In this document: positions 1 to 8,271 of the stretch, piece after piece
How the letters are laid out: every line of letters begins with the position of its first letter
Numbering within the stretch: position 1 is the stretch's first letter
Assembly: GCF_014650955.1 (NCBI RefSeq)
Contig: NZ_BMVY01000005.1
Location: 124,001-188,000, forward strand
Reading direction: 5' to 3'
Source of the DNA: Streptomyces tauricus
Lineage (GTDB): Bacteria > Actinomycetota > Actinomycetes > Streptomycetales > Streptomycetaceae
DNA: 64,000 nt
The notes under the pieces: generated by a model
What the model was told of the DNA's origin: nothing
The model's input: only the letters and a program-made list of their open reading frames with translations
Databases searched by the model: none
Translations under genes and position numbers: made by a program

Positions 1-151
1 TCTGGCCGGCGTTCGCGGTCGCAGCGATCGTGCCGCCCACGCCCACCGCGGCGACCGCCGCGCCACCCGCCACGACGACCTTGCGGCGCGTCACGTTCCG
101 CTTGTGTTTCGGCCCGTGGGCCGACTGACCTTCTGTCATGCTTCCCGTCAT
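1..151 (-). CDS. Exported protein, N-terminal part only (cut by window edge)
   Basis: Only the first 50 or so residues are inside the window. The protein begins with a hydrophilic, basic stretch, then TRRKVVVAGG followed by an Ala/Val/Gly-rich hydrophobic segment, and an AxA-like site before the edge. The twin arginine followed by a hydrophobic run fits a Tat or Sec signal peptide of a secreted protein. The mature domain is outside the window, so its function cannot be given. Two ATG starts are possible (151 or 139); the second has a GGGAAG ribosome-binding site just ahead of it. Confidence 0.6.
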   Translation of the reverse strand, partial: MTGSMTEGQSAHGPKHKRNVTRRKVVVAGGAAVAAVGVGGTIAATANAGQ

Positions 152-297
152 GAGCGAGGAAGGTAGGTAAGAAGGCTGTCAACAGCGTGGGCGCGGACTG
201 TGGATTACCGTTCGCACGCGAAACGTGGCGCGAATCGATCGGCCGCGACCGACTCTCCCCGCCCCCGACTTCCGGGCTCCCCCGACTCCCCACCACC

Positions 298-353
298 CGG
301 CCACGGTTCAGCGGCCACGGTTCAGCGGCCACGGTTCACCGGCTACGGCTCAC
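298..353. repeat. Four 14-bp tandem repeats at the end of the RiPP operon
   Basis: A 14-base unit, cggccacggttcag, is repeated four times head to tail (298, 312, 326 and 340, the last copy with three or four changes). The final copy runs over the stop codon of the JmjC-like gene (350-352). No other gene is seen from 152 to 349. It may be slippage-derived, like the other short repeats in this operon. Confidence 0.8.
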
Positions 354-1327
354 CGGCTGCCGCGCGTCTCGGCCGCCCGGCGGGACGCGTCACGGACCAG
401 GGCGGCCCGGTCCACCCGTCCGAGCGCGTCGGCGAGCCGCCTGAGCAGGTCGTCGGCGGCTTCCTCGCGCTCCGCGGTGGTCCCGGAGAGGGCGGCGTGG
501 TCCGGGATGCGCGCGAGACAGGCGCGTACGGCCAGTTCGACCGTGTCCCGCAGCCCGGGTTCCCGGACGGCGACGGTGACGTGCACGGACTCCGTGTCGA
601 GGGTGCGGGTGTGGTGGGCGATGCCCTCCGGCAGGTACAGCACCTGGCCGACCCGCAGATCCACGGTCTCGGCGCCCGCTAGGTCCTCGTCCCGGACGTA
701 ACCGGGGCGCCAGTCGGCCGCCTCGCGCGGAGTGTCGTACAGGTACCAGCGTTTGGTCCCGGCGATCTGGACGACGAAGAGATGGCCGTCGTCCCGGTGG
801 ACGCGCATGCCGTCCTCCCCCGCCCGCGTCCAGAACGCCACGGCCCCGGCTTTGGCCGAGAACAGTCGGGCCAGGCGTCCGCACAGTCGCTGTGCGGGGC
901 GGTGCCACTCGTGCAGGTTCTGTACGACCACGGTCGCGCCGGCCGCCAGTTGGGCACGCACCTTCGCGCCGTCCACGTAACCGCCCCGGGGGTCACCGGA
1001 GACGTGCATGACCCGGGTCAGCTCCTCGGGCGGCACCGGGGTGCCGCCGCGCATCGCGTTCAGCACCGGGTAGTGGAGCAGGCCGCAGTCCAGCCAGTCC
1101 TCCAGGTCCTGCCGGGAGACGACATCGGCGACGTCCGGCGAGGCGTCGAAGACGGCGTGGGCCCTGCCCCACGGGAGGCCGTCCGCGGTACGGGCGTCCC
1201 GGCAGAGCACCCGCAACGCCTCCCGCGGCCCGGCCGCCACCTCGTTCTCCGCCGCCACGTCGTTCTGCGCCGCCACCTCGTTTCCCGCCTCCGCAGGGTC
1301 GAGCGTCCCGGTCCCGGTCGTCGTCAT
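350..1327 (-). CDS. JmjC/cupin-type 2-oxoglutarate- and iron-dependent oxygenase of the RiPP cluster
   Basis: 325 residues. An H-x-D pair (His177, Asp179 in VHRDDGH) is followed by the typical strand and turn GTKRWYLY (190-197) and, about 60 residues later, a His in LPEGIAHHT (238 or 239). This is the facial triad of JmjC/cupin_8 dioxygenases, many of which hydroxylate side chains of proteins or peptides using Fe(II), oxygen and 2-oxoglutarate. The N-terminus (16-32) carries a short Glu/Asn-Val-Ala-Ala repeat. Its ATG overlaps the stop of the HEXXH gene (ATGA), so it is probably translated from the same mRNA as the last tailoring enzyme. The family call is good; the peptide substrate is inferred from context. 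Confidence 0.8.
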   Translation of the reverse strand: MTTTGTGTLDPAEAGNEVAAQNDVAAENEVAAGPREALRVLCRDARTADGLPWGRAHAVFDASPDVADVVSRQDLEDWLDCGLLHYPVLNAMRGGTPVPPEELTRVMHVSGDPRGGYVDGAKVRAQLAAGATVVVQNLHEWHRPAQRLCGRLARLFSAKAGAVAFWTRAGEDGMRVHRDDGHLFVVQIAGTKRWYLYDTPREAADWRPGYVRDEDLAGAETVDLRVGQVLYLPEGIAHHTRTLDTESVHVTVAVREPGLRDTVELAVRACLARIPDHAALSGTTAEREEAADDLLRRLADALGRVDRAALVRDASRRAAETRGSR

Positions 1328-2748
1328 CGTGATCGTGTCTCCTCGTGCTCGTGCGATCGGGACGCGTACGGCTCCCGCGGCTCCCGCGGCTCCCGCGGCT
1401 CGGGCAGGTCCAGCCCAGCCAGCGCGGCCAGGAACCCGGCTGCCGACCCCGCCACCGGCCCGGTACGGGCCAGCGCGTCCCGCAACAGCGCCCAGGCCTC
1501 CGCCCGTTCCGCCCAGTCGACGCCGAAGCGCGCGACGAGTTCGGTGCGGACCGTGTCACGCCAGGCGTAACCCGCGAGGTAGGAGCGCCAGTGCAGGACG
1601 CGGGTCTGCCGCAGCAGGAGCAGTTCCGGAGCCCACCGCAGTCCCGTGCGGGAGGCCACCGCCGACGCGGCCTCCAAGGCCTCGGCCGACGTCCGGCAGC
1701 CCGCGAGGTCCGTGTCGACGGCCAGGTCCGCCGCCATCAGCCCGCGGCTGAAGCGCTCCTCCTCGGCGAAGAAGCGGGCGAGGGCCGCGGCGGCCTCCGC
1801 GTCGATCCCCAACCGGGCCAGGAACGCGGTCGACCCTGCCAACTGCTCCAGCAGCAGCGCCCAGCCCTCCGACCGCAGCGGGTCGAACGCCCACCGTTCC
1901 GCGAGCGGGGCCCCCGCCGGGCGCAGCGCGTGCTCGGCGAGATGGGCCAGTTCGTGCTGCAGGTACTGGACCGTCACCGGAGTGACCGCGGTCGGCAGGG
2001 AGAGCAGCGAGGAACCGGGCAGCCGTACGGGCATGACCATGGACGGGGTGTTCGGGCGCCGCAACACCCGCACCCGGTGGCCGGGTGGCAGCAGCCCGTG
2101 CCGCCGCGCCTCCCCGACGAGCCGGGTGATCAGCTCGTTCAGCGGGGGCAGCGTCCCGCCGGGTCGCCCGTACAGGCCCTTGCCGAGCAGCAGCCAGCGC
2201 CAGTTGTACTCGGCGGTGGCCCGGCCGCGCAGTCCGGTCGGGCGGGCCCAGGCCTCGGCGGTCTCCGACAGATCCGGCACCGGGGCCGTCACCCCGGCGA
2301 GCCGCCGTACGGAGTCGGTGGGCAGCGGGAACGCCGACTCGCCGCACCACCAAGGGAGTTCGTCGCCGTCGTGGGAGGCGCCGGCGGCGCGGCGGCGCTC
2401 GGACAGCCACCGCCAGACCTCGCCGGTCAGCTCACGCGCCTCGGCGCACCAGGTCTCGTACGAGATCCGCCGGCCGTCCTCATCGGCCTCCAGGTCGAGT
2501 ACGGCCCCGGGGGCGGGGGCGGGCACGGATGCCGGCTCCCCCAGAAGCTCGGCGACGAACCGGGAAAGGCCCAGCCCGGCCAGTTCGCCGGCGACCTGTC
2601 GGGCCCGCCGGGCCGCCGGAACCGGGCCCCGACCGGGCAGCCCGGCACGCTCCAACTGGAGATCGGCGAGCAGATCCTCGATGGGGTCGGGGGCGGGGTC
2701 GGGGTCAGGGGCGAGGGAGGGGACAGAGGGAGGGTGGACGGCGGTCAT
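1324..2748 (-). CDS. HEXXH metalloprotein with EGWAL motif, candidate leader peptidase or peptide-modifying enzyme
   Basis: 474 residues, predicted soluble. HELAH at 265-269 is a zinc-type HEXXH motif. About 25 residues later comes SEGWALLLEQL with Glu294, the third-ligand position of gluzincins; the EGWAL wording resembles DUF885-type peptidases. The first 90 residues are Pro/Ala-rich and the C-terminus has three Arg-Glu-Pro repeats. The start ATG overlaps the transporter stop (ATGA) and the stop overlaps the JmjC-like gene. A role in removing the leader from the precursor fits the cluster, since no other protease is present. The alternative is a HEXXH peptide-modification enzyme of the kind annotated near radical SAM RiPP genes. 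Confidence 0.7.
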   Translation of the reverse strand: MTAVHPPSVPSLAPDPDPAPDPIEDLLADLQLERAGLPGRGPVPAARRARQVAGELAGLGLSRFVAELLGEPASVPAPAPGAVLDLEADEDGRRISYETWCAEARELTGEVWRWLSERRRAAGASHDGDELPWWCGESAFPLPTDSVRRLAGVTAPVPDLSETAEAWARPTGLRGRATAEYNWRWLLLGKGLYGRPGGTLPPLNELITRLVGEARRHGLLPPGHRVRVLRRPNTPSMVMPVRLPGSSLLSLPTAVTPVTVQYLQHELAHLAEHALRPAGAPLAERWAFDPLRSEGWALLLEQLAGSTAFLARLGIDAEAAAALARFFAEEERFSRGLMAADLAVDTDLAGCRTSAEALEAASAVASRTGLRWAPELLLLRQTRVLHWRSYLAGYAWRDTVRTELVARFGVDWAERAEAWALLRDALARTGPVAGSAAGFLAALAGLDLPEPREPREPREPYASRSHEHEETRSR

Positions 2749-4358
2749 GGCGCGGACACCTCCTGAGATCCCGTGGTCGGCCCGGCCGTGCTCGGCCCGG
2801 CTGTCCCCGGCCCGGCCGCCCTTGACCCAGTTGTCGTCGACCCGGCCGTTGTCGGCTCGGTTGTCGTCGGTCCAGCCGTCGCTGGGCCGACTGTCCCCGA
2901 CCCGACCGCTGTCGATCCGGCCGCCTTTGACCCGGCTGCCGTCGACCCGGCTGGCGGCGACCCGGCCGCCGTCGGCCCGGCCGTCGCTGGCCCGGCCGTC
3001 GCTGGCCCAGCCGCCGTCACCCCGACCGCCGCCGGCCCGGCCTTCGTCGGCGTCGGCGACCGTGGCGGCCCCGCCGCCGGCCCCGCCCCCTCCCGTACCG
3101 CCAACGAGCCCACCCACAGCCCCGCCACCCCGAACCCCGCCGCGGCGAGCGGCCAGGCCACGGCCGTGCTGCCGAGTTCGCCGACGGCCAGGCCGGTCAG
3201 GATCAGGCCGCCGCCGGTGAACAGACTGTTGAACAGCGAGGCGACGGACAGCACGGTGGCGCGGTGTCCGCTGTCGATCCGTTCGTTCATGGCCGCCCGG
3301 ACGCCCGGCATGCACAGGCCGAACGCCGTGGAGAAGCAGACGTAACAGACGATCGAGACGGCCGGTTCCCGCACGGTGGCGGCGCAGACGAGGGCGAACG
3401 CGCCGACCGTGGACGCGGTGACGATGACGCTCCGGCGCGCCGCGGCCCGGCGTCGCTGCAGGCTCATGGTCCAGCCGAGCAACGGGATCTCCAGCAGCGA
3501 CCCGACGCTGCGCATCGCGCCGAGCACCAGCAGGTCGCCGCCGACGAGTCCCTCGTACACGACCGTCCACTGGACGCCGGGGATGCCCCGGAACAGCCAC
3601 AGCAACGCGGTGGCGACGATCAGGGCGATCAGTACCTTGTCGCCCCGCAGGGTGAGCCGCGTCCCGGTCATGACCTCGCCGAACGACTCCCGCAGCCGTG
3701 GGGCGAAGCCGTCTCGGGGGCCGGGACGCTCCGGACCCGGTCGGCCGGTCATCAGCCGCAGGGACAGTACGGCCGCCAGCGCGCAGGAGACGCCCGCGAC
3801 GATCTGGGGCAGTGCCAGGTCCAGCGTGCCCAGGGCGGCGCCGGTCAGCGTGCCCAGGACGAGGCCCGCGTTCTCGGCGATCTTGCCCTGGGCGAAGAGG
3901 CGGTCCAGGCCGCGCGCGCCCTCGGCCCCGGCCCCCGCCCCCACCCCCGCTCCCGTCTCCGTCTCCGGCCTGGTCTCGTCCACGGCCCAGGCCTCCAGGG
4001 CGCCGGACGCGAAGGTGCCGCCCAGCGCGGCGAGGAGGACTCCCGCGGCGGCCACGTACACGCTGCCGCTGAAGAACAGGGCGCTGTAGCCGACCGCCCG
4101 CAGTACGAAGCTGATCGCGACCGAGACACGGCGGCCGAGCAGGTCGGCGAGGACGCCCGTCGGGATCTCGGAGACCCCTTCGACGATCCACACCGCGGCG
4201 ATCAGGGCGAACACCGCGCCCGACCCCATGCCCAGCGACTGCAGGAGCAGGACCGACGTCACGGTGAGGAGCATGTCGGCGAAGTAGTCGAGACCGGACA
4301 CCAGCAGATAGCCGCGCCGGACCCGGCGGACGTGATCCTGGGAGGACCGGGAGATCAC
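2745..4358 (-). CDS. MFS exporter with a repetitive C-terminal tail
   Basis: 537 residues from a GTG start. GGAGGGG lies 8 bases upstream and the GTGA overlaps the stop of the preceding gene. About 400 residues form a 12-helix major facilitator fold, with the typical loop motif DLLGRR after helix 2. It probably exports the mature peptide and gives self-protection. The last ~115 residues are an extended Ala-Gly-Pro/Ser-Thr tail made of pentapeptide-like units (TAGPT, TAGST, TAAGS). That tail is unusual for an MFS protein and probably lies in the cytoplasm. An exporter role is inferred from cluster context. Confidence 0.8.
   Translation of the reverse strand: MISRSSQDHVRRVRRGYLLVSGLDYFADMLLTVTSVLLLQSLGMGSGAVFALIAAVWIVEGVSEIPTGVLADLLGRRVSVAISFVLRAVGYSALFFSGSVYVAAAGVLLAALGGTFASGALEAWAVDETRPETETGAGVGAGAGAEGARGLDRLFAQGKIAENAGLVLGTLTGAALGTLDLALPQIVAGVSCALAAVLSLRLMTGRPGPERPGPRDGFAPRLRESFGEVMTGTRLTLRGDKVLIALIVATALLWLFRGIPGVQWTVVYEGLVGGDLLVLGAMRSVGSLLEIPLLGWTMSLQRRRAAARRSVIVTASTVGAFALVCAATVREPAVSIVCYVCFSTAFGLCMPGVRAAMNERIDSGHRATVLSVASLFNSLFTGGGLILTGLAVGELGSTAVAWPLAAAGFGVAGLWVGSLAVREGAGPAAGPPRSPTPTKAGPAAVGVTAAGPATAGPATAGPTAAGSPPAGSTAAGSKAAGSTAVGSGTVGPATAGPTTTEPTTAGSTTTGSRAAGPGTAGPSTAGPTTGSQEVSAP
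2770..3060. repeat. Degenerate 15-bp tandem repeat coding the transporter tail
   Basis: On the plus strand the array reads as diverged copies of a 15-base unit of the type gtcggcccggccgtc, about 19 copies. On the coding strand it gives pentapeptides built on A-G-P/S-T. The array ends about 20 bases before the stop codon, so length changes would not touch the membrane domain. Confidence 0.75.
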
Positions 4359-5204
4359 TGTGCGGACCCCTCCACCAGTCCGGCGCTGACCGCCCTGGCA
4401 TAGGCGGGTGTCCCGGCGGCGCCCCCTGGCATCGGCGTCCCGGTGTCCCACAGCCAGCGCAGTGCGGCGACCGTGGTGCCCGTGAGGCGTACCCGGCGGA
4501 CGCGTTCGCCGGCCGGGACCGAGATGACGGCGAGCGGCGCCGGACGGCGTTTGACCAGCAGCAGGGCCTCGGTCCATGGATCGACGGCGGCCCGCTCACG
4601 CAGCATCCCGCCGTACGCGGGCACGTCGAACGTGGCCTCCGCGATCCACGCGCCCGCCACGAGACGGGGACGGCGGGCGGAGTACGGGCGCGGGTCGGCC
4701 GTGGCGCCGCCGAAGAGGTGGGCGTCCTCGAAGGCGAAGGCCTCACCGACCCAGTCCTCCTGCCGGGCGATCCAGTCGGACGCGCGCAGGAACCCGGCGA
4801 AGGCGGCCGACGCGGTGGCCGCGGGCGGGAAGACGGACCCGGGCTGGGCCGGGCCGCCGCTGCCAGAACTCGCTGTCCAGGAAGGCGTGCAGGCCTTCCG
4901 CGCCGGTACGGCCGTAGTACGCGAAGAAGGTGACCGGGAAGCTGACGTTCAGCACGTCGGCGACGGTCTTGCGACGCCGGGCCTGCTCCATGTCGAAGCC
5001 CGGCCCGCTGGTGCCCTTGGCGACGACCGTGCGCTCGGCCGGGGGCAGCGCGGCGAGCAGTTCGGCGCGCCGGCCGGGGGTCGCGTTGAGGATGCGCCAG
5101 GTCGTGTCGGTCAGCCGCGCGTAGTCCAGCGGAGTGTGGGCCGGCGGAGTGTGGGCCGGCGGGATGTAGTCCGGCGGGGTGTCGAACTCGGTCTCGCGGC
5201 TCAT
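4355..5204 (-). pseudogene. DUF2063/MbnC-like partner of the MNIO enzyme, with an apparent frameshift
   Basis: Reading starts at ATG 5204, overlapping the MNIO stop (ATGA). It is convincing to the residues FLDSEFWQ near 4862, after which this frame turns Arg-rich and stops at 4743. The next frame has no usable start there, yet carries on as a normal protein (FAGFLRASDWIARQEDWVGEAF and onward) to a stop at 4355, which overlaps the transporter GTG. One extra base near 4850-4862 would join the halves into about 282 residues. The joined pattern (ADVLNVSFPVTFFAYYG, then a helix with RQEDW) resembles the DUF2063/MbnC proteins that pair with DUF692 oxidases. The break may be an assembly error, a real mutation or a recoding site. 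Confidence 0.65.
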
Positions 5205-6208
5205 GAGGCACCCCACCAGTGGTCGGCCCGGCGGGCGAAGCGCCGTACGCTCTCGGTCAGTTCGTCGGCGTTCATGCCCTCCGCCTCGGCCATCACCGAC
5301 CGCAGCTGGGGAGCGCGGGGGAGCAGCTGATCCGCGAGGTCCCACACCTCGTCGCCGACCGGCCAGTCGTGCTTGTCGTCGACCAGGCGCACCCCGCCCT
5401 CGAAGCGCCGGACGAACGTGCCGCTCATGTGCGCCTCGACGACCCGGTCCCAGGCGATGTCGTCGTCGCTGGGCAGCACCGGCGGCAGCCCCCGCTGCAC
5501 CCGCAGCCCGTAGAGGTGTCCGACGTCGATGGTCATCAGGCAGTCGGCGCGTTCCGCGATGCGCGTCATCAGGGTGAGGATGTCCTGGTCGCCGACCACG
5601 AGGGGGTAGGGCGCGTTCTCGATGGTCAGCGGGCGGCCGATGACGTCCTGGGCGTGCTTGACGCGGTCCACCGCCCAATCGACGGCCTCGTCGACGAGGG
5701 GCATGGGCACCAGGGACTCCAGCAGGGTCTCGCCCTCGCGGACCCACATCGCCAGGTCGATGTTGAGCCAGGGCGAGTCCAGTTCGTCGGCGCGCCGCCC
5801 GAGCAGGCGCAGCAGCCGGTCGTCGAGCGGGTCGGTGCCGCACACGTCCAGGTCCAGCGGGTGGAACAGCGCGTGCAGCCCGTGCCGGCGGCAGAACTCG
5901 GCGCAGCGCAGCGCGAGTTCCTGATCCGTGGCGAGGATGCCGACGCTGTACCAGGTGGCGGCGGCGGTGGTCGTGGCCGGTGCCGTAGCCGTGGACGTGG
6001 CCGTGGCTGTTGCCTCAACCGTCGCCGGGGCCGTCGCTGGGGCTGGGGCTGGGGCTGGGGCGGCGAGCCTGGTGGCCACCTCCTCCGCGATGTCCATGTC
6101 CTTGATCGAGTCGCAGCTGAAGCAGATCCCATGGACCCCGGGCGGACCCAGGCCGGGGATCGGGGAACTCGTGCCGATCGCTGTGGGCATGTGGTCGGTG
6201 CCTCCCAT
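5201..6208 (-). CDS. DUF692 family multinuclear iron oxidase (MNIO, MbnB-like)
   Basis: 335 residues. The signature residues of the DUF692 barrel are present: His112 and His116 in LHALFHPL, Glu197 in IENAPYP, Asp228 and His231 in TIDVGHLYG, His260 in EAHMSG, and the DxH...PV.DEVW block (Asp278, His280, Glu287). Family members bind two or three iron ions and oxidise side chains of RiPP precursors, as MbnB does in methanobactin. Residues 49-85 are an Ala/Pro/Thr-rich insert not typical of the family. A second ATG (6190) also has a GGGAGG site. It lies 3 bases after the radical SAM gene and overlaps its partner gene, so the pair is likely made together. Confidence 0.85.
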   Translation of the reverse strand: MGGTDHMPTAIGTSSPIPGLGPPGVHGICFSCDSIKDMDIAEEVATRLAAPAPAPAPATAPATVEATATATSTATAPATTTAAATWYSVGILATDQELALRCAEFCRRHGLHALFHPLDLDVCGTDPLDDRLLRLLGRRADELDSPWLNIDLAMWVREGETLLESLVPMPLVDEAVDWAVDRVKHAQDVIGRPLTIENAPYPLVVGDQDILTLMTRIAERADCLMTIDVGHLYGLRVQRGLPPVLPSDDDIAWDRVVEAHMSGTFVRRFEGGVRLVDDKHDWPVGDEVWDLADQLLPRAPQLRSVMAEAEGMNADELTESVRRFARRADHWWGAS

Positions 6209-6211
6209 GCG

Positions 6212-7915
6212 CTAGTCCCTCCCGTGCGGGCCGACGGCGCCCGGGGCCCGCGCGAAGCCCGCCTCGCGCGCCACGGCCCCGGTGCGTTCGATCAGGTCGT
6301 GCAGCGGGACGCGGTCGTGTCCCAGGCGGGGCAGCAGCGCTTCCAGGCCGCCCGCGTCCAGCAGCGGGAAACCGGCTTCGGCGTCCGCCAGCAGGCGTTC
6401 CGTGAGGAGGTTGGGCGCGTGGCGCAGTGACACGACGTCGAGCTGCAGCCGGGCGTGCGTCGCCCTGCCAGGACTCAGGCCGTCGTCCCCGATCGAGGCG
6501 AGCGCGAGTTCCCCCTGCGCCAGCGCCCCGTCGATCCGGTCCTGCCACTGCTTGCGGAAGGCCCTGAGCGTGTCGCTGAACCGCTGTACCTCGGGCCGTT
6601 CGAAGAGCGTGAAGGGGCTGGGCAGTTCGTCCGGGTCGAAGACGACACCGAACCGCCGGGCGTAGAAGTCGCGGATCGGCGTGCCCTCGTAGAGCACGAG
6701 CGCGCTGTAGAGGTGGTCGTGCGGTACGTAGTCGTAGAAGCCGGTCTCCCGCAGGAACTCCATGTTGGCTCGGATGTCGGCCAGGGTGGTGGCCGGGTCG
6801 AGCATGATGAAGTCGAGGGAGATCTCGATGCCGAGCCGCTTCAACAGGCGTACTGCCGCCACGTTGACCTCGGGTTTCACATGTTTGGCGAGCCGTTCGA
6901 GGACCGGTTCCGAGGCGGACTCGATGCCCAGCTCGATGAACCGCAGACCGCGTTCCTTGAGCCGGGGCAGGACGTCGGCGGCCTTGAGGATCTGGTTGAC
7001 CCGGGTGCCGAAACTGAAGGTGACCTGCGGATCGGCCTCGTACAGCGCCTCGGCGACCTCCATGGCACGGGTCGGCGAGACGAAGAAGTTGGCGTCGCTG
7101 AAGTACACGTGCTCGTAGTCGACGCCGTGCCGCTCCCGGAAGTGCAGCAGCTCGGCGACGACCCGTTCCGCCTCGCGCGAGCGGTACTTGCGGCCGATGG
7201 TGAGTACCCCGCAGAACGAGCAGTCGTACGGGCAGCTGCGGCTGCTGCAGATCGTCAGCGCAGCCTTCAGCCGGCCCTGCACCTCGTCGTAGTACGTGAG
7301 GTCGGGGTACCCGGAGTGCGAGACGAACTCGGCGTCGGGGAACGGGATCTGGTCGAGGTCGGGTACGAAGTCCCGGTCCTCGTTGACCAGGAGACCCCCG
7401 CCGCCGTCACTGCCACTGCCACTGCCACTGCCACTGCCACTGCCACTGCTGGGAGCACGCCAGGTGGTGCCCCTGATCGCGGTCAGCTTGGCGCGGTCGT
7501 GGAGGCAGCTGACGAGTTCGAGCATCGCCTCCTCGCCCTCGCGCCGCACCACGACGTCGACACAGGGGTGGCGGCGCAGGATGTGCTCGTGCACGGCGGT
7601 GGCGTGCGGGCCGCCGAGCACGATCAGGCACCGCGGGCGACGGCTCCTGATCCACTCGGCCATGGCGACCGCCGCGCGGAACGACTCGTTGTAGACGGAG
7701 AACCCGACGACGTCGAAGCGGTCGAGTCCGTAGAGCGCGGCCAGTTCGACGGCGTCGTCCTCGGAGTCCCCGAAGTCGAAACCCGAGCTGGGAAATCCGG
7801 CTTTCTCCAGGTAGGCCATGATGTACGCCAGCCCGATGGGCTTCGACTTACGGCGGTCGGAGAAGCCGACCGAGGGGTTGACGAAGGCGATGGCCGGCCG
7901 TGTCAGCGTGTCCAT
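6212..7915 (-). CDS. B12-binding radical SAM enzyme
   Basis: 567 residues. The N-terminal ~140 residues look like a cobalamin-binding fold (FDVVGFSVYNESF, then CLIVLGGPHATA). A radical SAM barrel follows, with the CxxxCxxC iron-sulfur motif CPYDCSFC at Cys228, Cys232 and Cys235. The two domains are joined by a pure Ser-Gly repeat (about residues 157-172). Relatives in RiPP clusters often methylate unreactive carbon atoms, but some carry out other radical chemistry. It starts one base after the PqqD-like stop. The C-terminal ~130 residues have no motif I recognise. Confidence 0.85.
   Translation of the reverse strand: MDTLTRPAIAFVNPSVGFSDRRKSKPIGLAYIMAYLEKAGFPSSGFDFGDSEDDAVELAALYGLDRFDVVGFSVYNESFRAAVAMAEWIRSRRPRCLIVLGGPHATAVHEHILRRHPCVDVVVRREGEEAMLELVSCLHDRAKLTAIRGTTWRAPSSGSGSGSGSGSGSDGGGGLLVNEDRDFVPDLDQIPFPDAEFVSHSGYPDLTYYDEVQGRLKAALTICSSRSCPYDCSFCGVLTIGRKYRSREAERVVAELLHFRERHGVDYEHVYFSDANFFVSPTRAMEVAEALYEADPQVTFSFGTRVNQILKAADVLPRLKERGLRFIELGIESASEPVLERLAKHVKPEVNVAAVRLLKRLGIEISLDFIMLDPATTLADIRANMEFLRETGFYDYVPHDHLYSALVLYEGTPIRDFYARRFGVVFDPDELPSPFTLFERPEVQRFSDTLRAFRKQWQDRIDGALAQGELALASIGDDGLSPGRATHARLQLDVVSLRHAPNLLTERLLADAEAGFPLLDAGGLEALLPRLGHDRVPLHDLIERTGAVAREAGFARAPGAVGPHGRD
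7400..7450. repeat. Six-base microsatellite (ccactg) inside the radical SAM gene
   Basis: About seven head-to-tail copies of a 6-base unit encode the Ser-Gly linker between the B12 domain and the radical SAM domain. The unit length keeps the reading frame whatever the copy number. Confidence 0.85.
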
Positions 7916-7916
7916 C

Positions 7917-8153
7917 TCACACCCCTTCCGGCGCGGGGGCGGAGTTCAGGGCGCCGTCCTGGACGAGGCCGAGCAGGAAGTCCCGGTCCGGGGCCGGCAG
8001 GGTGTCGAGGTCCAGGGGCTGGCGCAGGGCCTCGCGCCAGACACGGGACGCGTGACGGTTGAGCTTCAGACAGGACTGTGCCGGTCCGGCGAGCGGCACG
8101 TAGACATGGCCTGCCTGGTCCAAGTAGGGCAGTTCCGAGGTGATGCGCTGCAT
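7917..8153 (-). CDS. PqqD-like RiPP recognition element protein
   Basis: 78 residues. The pattern (short beta strands GHVYVPLAGP and SCLKLNRHASRVW, then a helical C-terminus with DRDFLLGLVQDGAL) matches the winged-helix PqqD-like fold, where LN...A..VW is the usual core. Such proteins hold the leader peptide and deliver it to the enzymes. It follows the precursor gene after a 118-base gap and comes just before the radical SAM gene, which is the usual place for one. Similarity is by pattern only. Confidence 0.65.
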   Translation of the reverse strand: MQRITSELPYLDQAGHVYVPLAGPAQSCLKLNRHASRVWREALRQPLDLDTLPAPDRDFLLGLVQDGALNSAPAPEGV

Positions 8154-8194
8154 CGACGGGCTCTCCGGGGTCCGGCTCGACAGAAGTCGGGGGC

Positions 8195-8227
8195 CGGGGC
8201 CCCGGCGTCTCGCACACCGGGGCCCCG
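8195..8227 (-). terminator. GC-rich hairpin between precursor and tailoring genes (possible attenuator)
   Basis: An 11-bp perfect stem (8195-8205 with 8217-8227, cggggccccgg) with an 11-base loop lies 45 bases after the precursor stop codon. There is no T-run. In RiPP operons a leaky hairpin here can give more precursor mRNA than enzyme mRNA, or protect the 3' end of a short precursor transcript. Confidence 0.55.
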
Positions 8228-8271
8228 AGGGAACGGTCAGCAGTCAGCGGTCGACTGTCAGGGGTCGGCTG

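Noticed and set aside
1324..5211. One very long open reading frame on the minus strand
   Set aside because: It only joins the HEXXH gene to out-of-frame readings of the transporter and partner genes. The Arg/Pro-rich N-terminal two thirds are typical of a shadow frame in GC-rich DNA.
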